A stretch of DNA of 40,409 nucleotides from Janthinobacterium sp. ROICE36 (GTDB lineage Bacteria > Pseudomonadota > Gammaproteobacteria > Burkholderiales > Burkholderiaceae_D). The notes beneath the pieces were generated by a model. The model had not been told where the DNA came from and made no database searches. It worked only from the letters and a program-made list of their open reading frames with translations. Where the stretch lies: assembly GCF_002869965.1 (NCBI RefSeq), contig NZ_PEBS01000053.1:1-40409 (forward strand), in the 5' to 3' direction. Position numbers and translations under genes: made by a program. Within the stretch, counting starts at the first letter, position 1. Each line of letters begins with the position of its first letter. Positions 40,262-40,409 of this stretch are shown one piece after another.

Positions 40262-40409
40262 ATGCGCAAGACCGACGTCACCCAGCACTCTCTGTACAGT
40301 TACCGCTCGTTGGAGGAACGCATCCCGGATGCGCATCCCTTGCGCAAATTGCGAGTACTGGTCGATGCCATCCTGGCCAACATGAACGATGATTTCCAGG
40401 CGCTGTATT
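40177..40409 (+). mobile_element. Left part of an IS5/IS1182-type insertion sequence
   Basis: The transposase gene starts at 40262 and the element continues beyond the window. The left boundary is a guess: CTAA at 40173-40176 resembles the 4-base targets used by IS5-group elements, and the sequence from 40177 (CAGGGTGTTG) could be the inverted repeat. The right end is needed to confirm it. Confidence 0.5.
40262..40409 (+). CDS. IS5-type transposase, N-terminal fragment (runs off the window)
   Basis: Only the first 49 residues are in the window: MRKTDVTQHSLYSYRSLEER, then IPDAHPLRKLRVLVDAILAN and MNDDFQALY. The segment IPxxHPLRKLRxxVDxIL is typical of the N-terminal domain (DUF772) of IS5/IS1182-type transposases. 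The catalytic DDE residues lie beyond the edge, so whether the gene is intact is unknown. The frame is open to the last base. Confidence 0.8.
   Translation, partial: MRKTDVTQHSLYSYRSLEERIPDAHPLRKLRVLVDAILANMNDDFQALY

Overview
The window is a stretch of high-G+C betaproteobacterial chromosome, most likely from the Oxalobacteraceae (Janthinobacterium/Massilia/Duganella group). The evidence is gene order and protein type: petABC followed by sspA-sspB, a DegS-like protease, an unbroken type II secretion operon ending in gspC, hslVU-dksA-cobW-xerC-DUF484 in one run, and a neisserial/Burkholderia-type trimeric porin. The genus is inferred from recall of gene types, not from any search.

Left edge (1-2400): an accessory patch. 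The first ~127 bases look like the terminal repeats of an IS21-type insertion sequence. They interrupt the 3' part of a minus-strand sigma-70-like gene that is open from base 556 down to the window edge. About 1.3 kb without a convincing gene follows, then a small helix-turn-helix protein, several hairpins, and a minus-strand tRNA-Thr(UGU). The accessory DNA lies on the 3' side of the tRNA, as expected for an island inserted at a tRNA gene.

2400-17441: housekeeping genes. sspB, sspA, and petC-petB-petA (cytochrome bc1) are on the minus strand. mscL, a DegS-like protease, a DUF2461 protein and a cupin are on the plus strand. gpsA, an SH3b protein, secB, grxC and a membrane rhodanese are on the minus strand, facing away from gpmA, an EnvC-like factor, a CtpA protease and moeB. 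This resembles the enterobacterial yibN-grxC-secB-gpsA / envC neighbourhood.

17466-28515: a compact type II secretion operon, gspG-H-I-J-K-L-M-N-D-E-F-C, with many ATGA or 1-base overlaps. An inverted repeat lies just upstream of gspG. Prepilin peptidase (gspO) and pilotin are not in the window.

28574-40409: a patatin-type type Vd outer-membrane phospholipase overlaps tail to tail with a GTG-started XRE regulator. Then come a small beta-barrel protein, a 64-residue basic protein, hslU-hslV, a DksA that has lost three of four zinc-finger cysteines, a His-rich CobW/ZNG1-type GTPase, xerC, a DUF484 protein and a porin. The window ends inside the start of an IS5-type transposase gene.

Most of the window is ordinary core genome. 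The points most worth a second look are the IS-interrupted sigma-like gene next to tRNA-Thr, the unusual Qo motif (PTWY) and helix-D histidine spacing in cytochrome b, the cysteine-poor DksA beside a His-rich metallochaperone with a tandem repeat upstream, the operator-like repeat before gspG, and the uncharacterised XRE regulator and 64-residue protein.
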